Below are positions 63,968 through 64,000 of a stretch of 64,000 bases of DNA, piece after piece. Both the position numbers and the translations under genes were made by a program. The DNA is from Rhynchopus sp. YZ270_cl-10 (taxonomy: Eukaryota; Euglenozoa; Diplonemea; Diplonemida; Diplonemidae). The stretch is from assembly GCA_964035575.1 (NCBI GenBank), contig OZ037877.1, forward strand, positions 1,302,001 through 1,366,000, read 5' to 3'. A model generated the notes under the pieces. That model worked only from the letters and a program-made list of their open reading frames with translations, did no database searches and had not been told where the DNA came from. Numbering within the stretch: position 1 is the first letter of the stretch; each line of letters begins with the position of its first letter.

Positions 63968-64000
63968 TTTTCCTCTCATCCTTTCCCCCCCCACAAAATG

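Larger units (their letters stand above)
62991..64000. other. Terminal intergenic region
   Basis: Holds adjacent repeats A and B (63222-63343), a partial cassette D (63465) and cassette C (63926). No gene seen before the window ends. Confidence 0.5.

Noticed and set aside
1-64000. tRNA, rRNA, spliced-leader RNA and snRNA genes
   Set aside because: I looked for T-loop motifs, U2/U6-like cores and the diplonemid leader as I remember it and saw none. A covariance-model scan would be needed to exclude them.
1-64000. Retroelements, LTRs and other virus-derived copies
   Set aside because: No reverse transcriptase, integrase, capsid-like frame or paired long terminal direct repeats were recognised.

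Overview
This is eukaryotic nuclear DNA from a flagellated protist. The coding exons are GC-rich. They alternate with introns and intergenic DNA full of poly-T and poly-A runs. Every gene I can support lies on the + strand: about 20 genes over 64 kb. Many starts have a pyrimidine-rich stretch ending in AG a short way upstream, as expected for a spliced-leader acceptor. This one-strand layout, with acceptors at gene starts and ordinary cis-spliced introns, fits a euglenozoan best, most likely a diplonemid. That is an inference from layout, because no spliced-leader or rRNA gene is in the window. The standard genetic code fits, and TAA, TAG and TGA are all used as stops. Sixteen of the 17 introns I reconstructed with frame support begin GTATG and end in a pyrimidine-rich tract plus AG, mostly CAG.

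Layout. 1-17.3 kb: a tail-anchored coiled-coil protein, a BTB protein, the APC/C-type ubiquitin-conjugating enzyme UBE2S, a 1,470-residue coiled-coil protein and a mitochondrial ACT-domain protein. 20.8-29.6 kb: an STE-type protein kinase, a kelch protein with an SH3 domain inserted in it, and an unrecognised Ser/Pro-rich protein. 33.8-40.7 kb: a tandem array of five ubiquitin-like/WD40 fusion genes, the first frameshifted. 41-45.5 kb: a secreted metzincin-type protease, a rhodanese and HSBP1. 48.1-63 kb: a 1,472-residue repeat protein, a PARP-like ADP-ribosyltransferase, a polycystin-2-type channel, a diverged sixth ubiquitin-like/WD40 gene and a tektin.

Between the genes and inside several introns are many short repeated cassettes, all in the sense orientation. 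Several form a hairpin with the loop ACGAGAG closed by stems that differ between families but still pair. There are also DNA transposons: a 1.6 kb element with perfect 170-bp terminal inverted repeats and a 9-bp target duplication, a 1.4 kb piggyBac-like element at TTAA, two small TA-flanked MITEs and a decayed Merlin-like remnant. No tRNA, rRNA, CRISPR or virus-derived element was recognised.

The tektin and polycystin-type channel suit a flagellated cell. UBE2S, the ubiquitin-like fusions and the BTB protein touch ubiquitin biology, but nothing shows that the neighbours share a pathway. In a polycistronic genome, neighbours need not be functionally related. The most unusual feature is the tandem array, whose ubiquitin-like part is nearly constant while blocks of the propeller are reassorted between copies.
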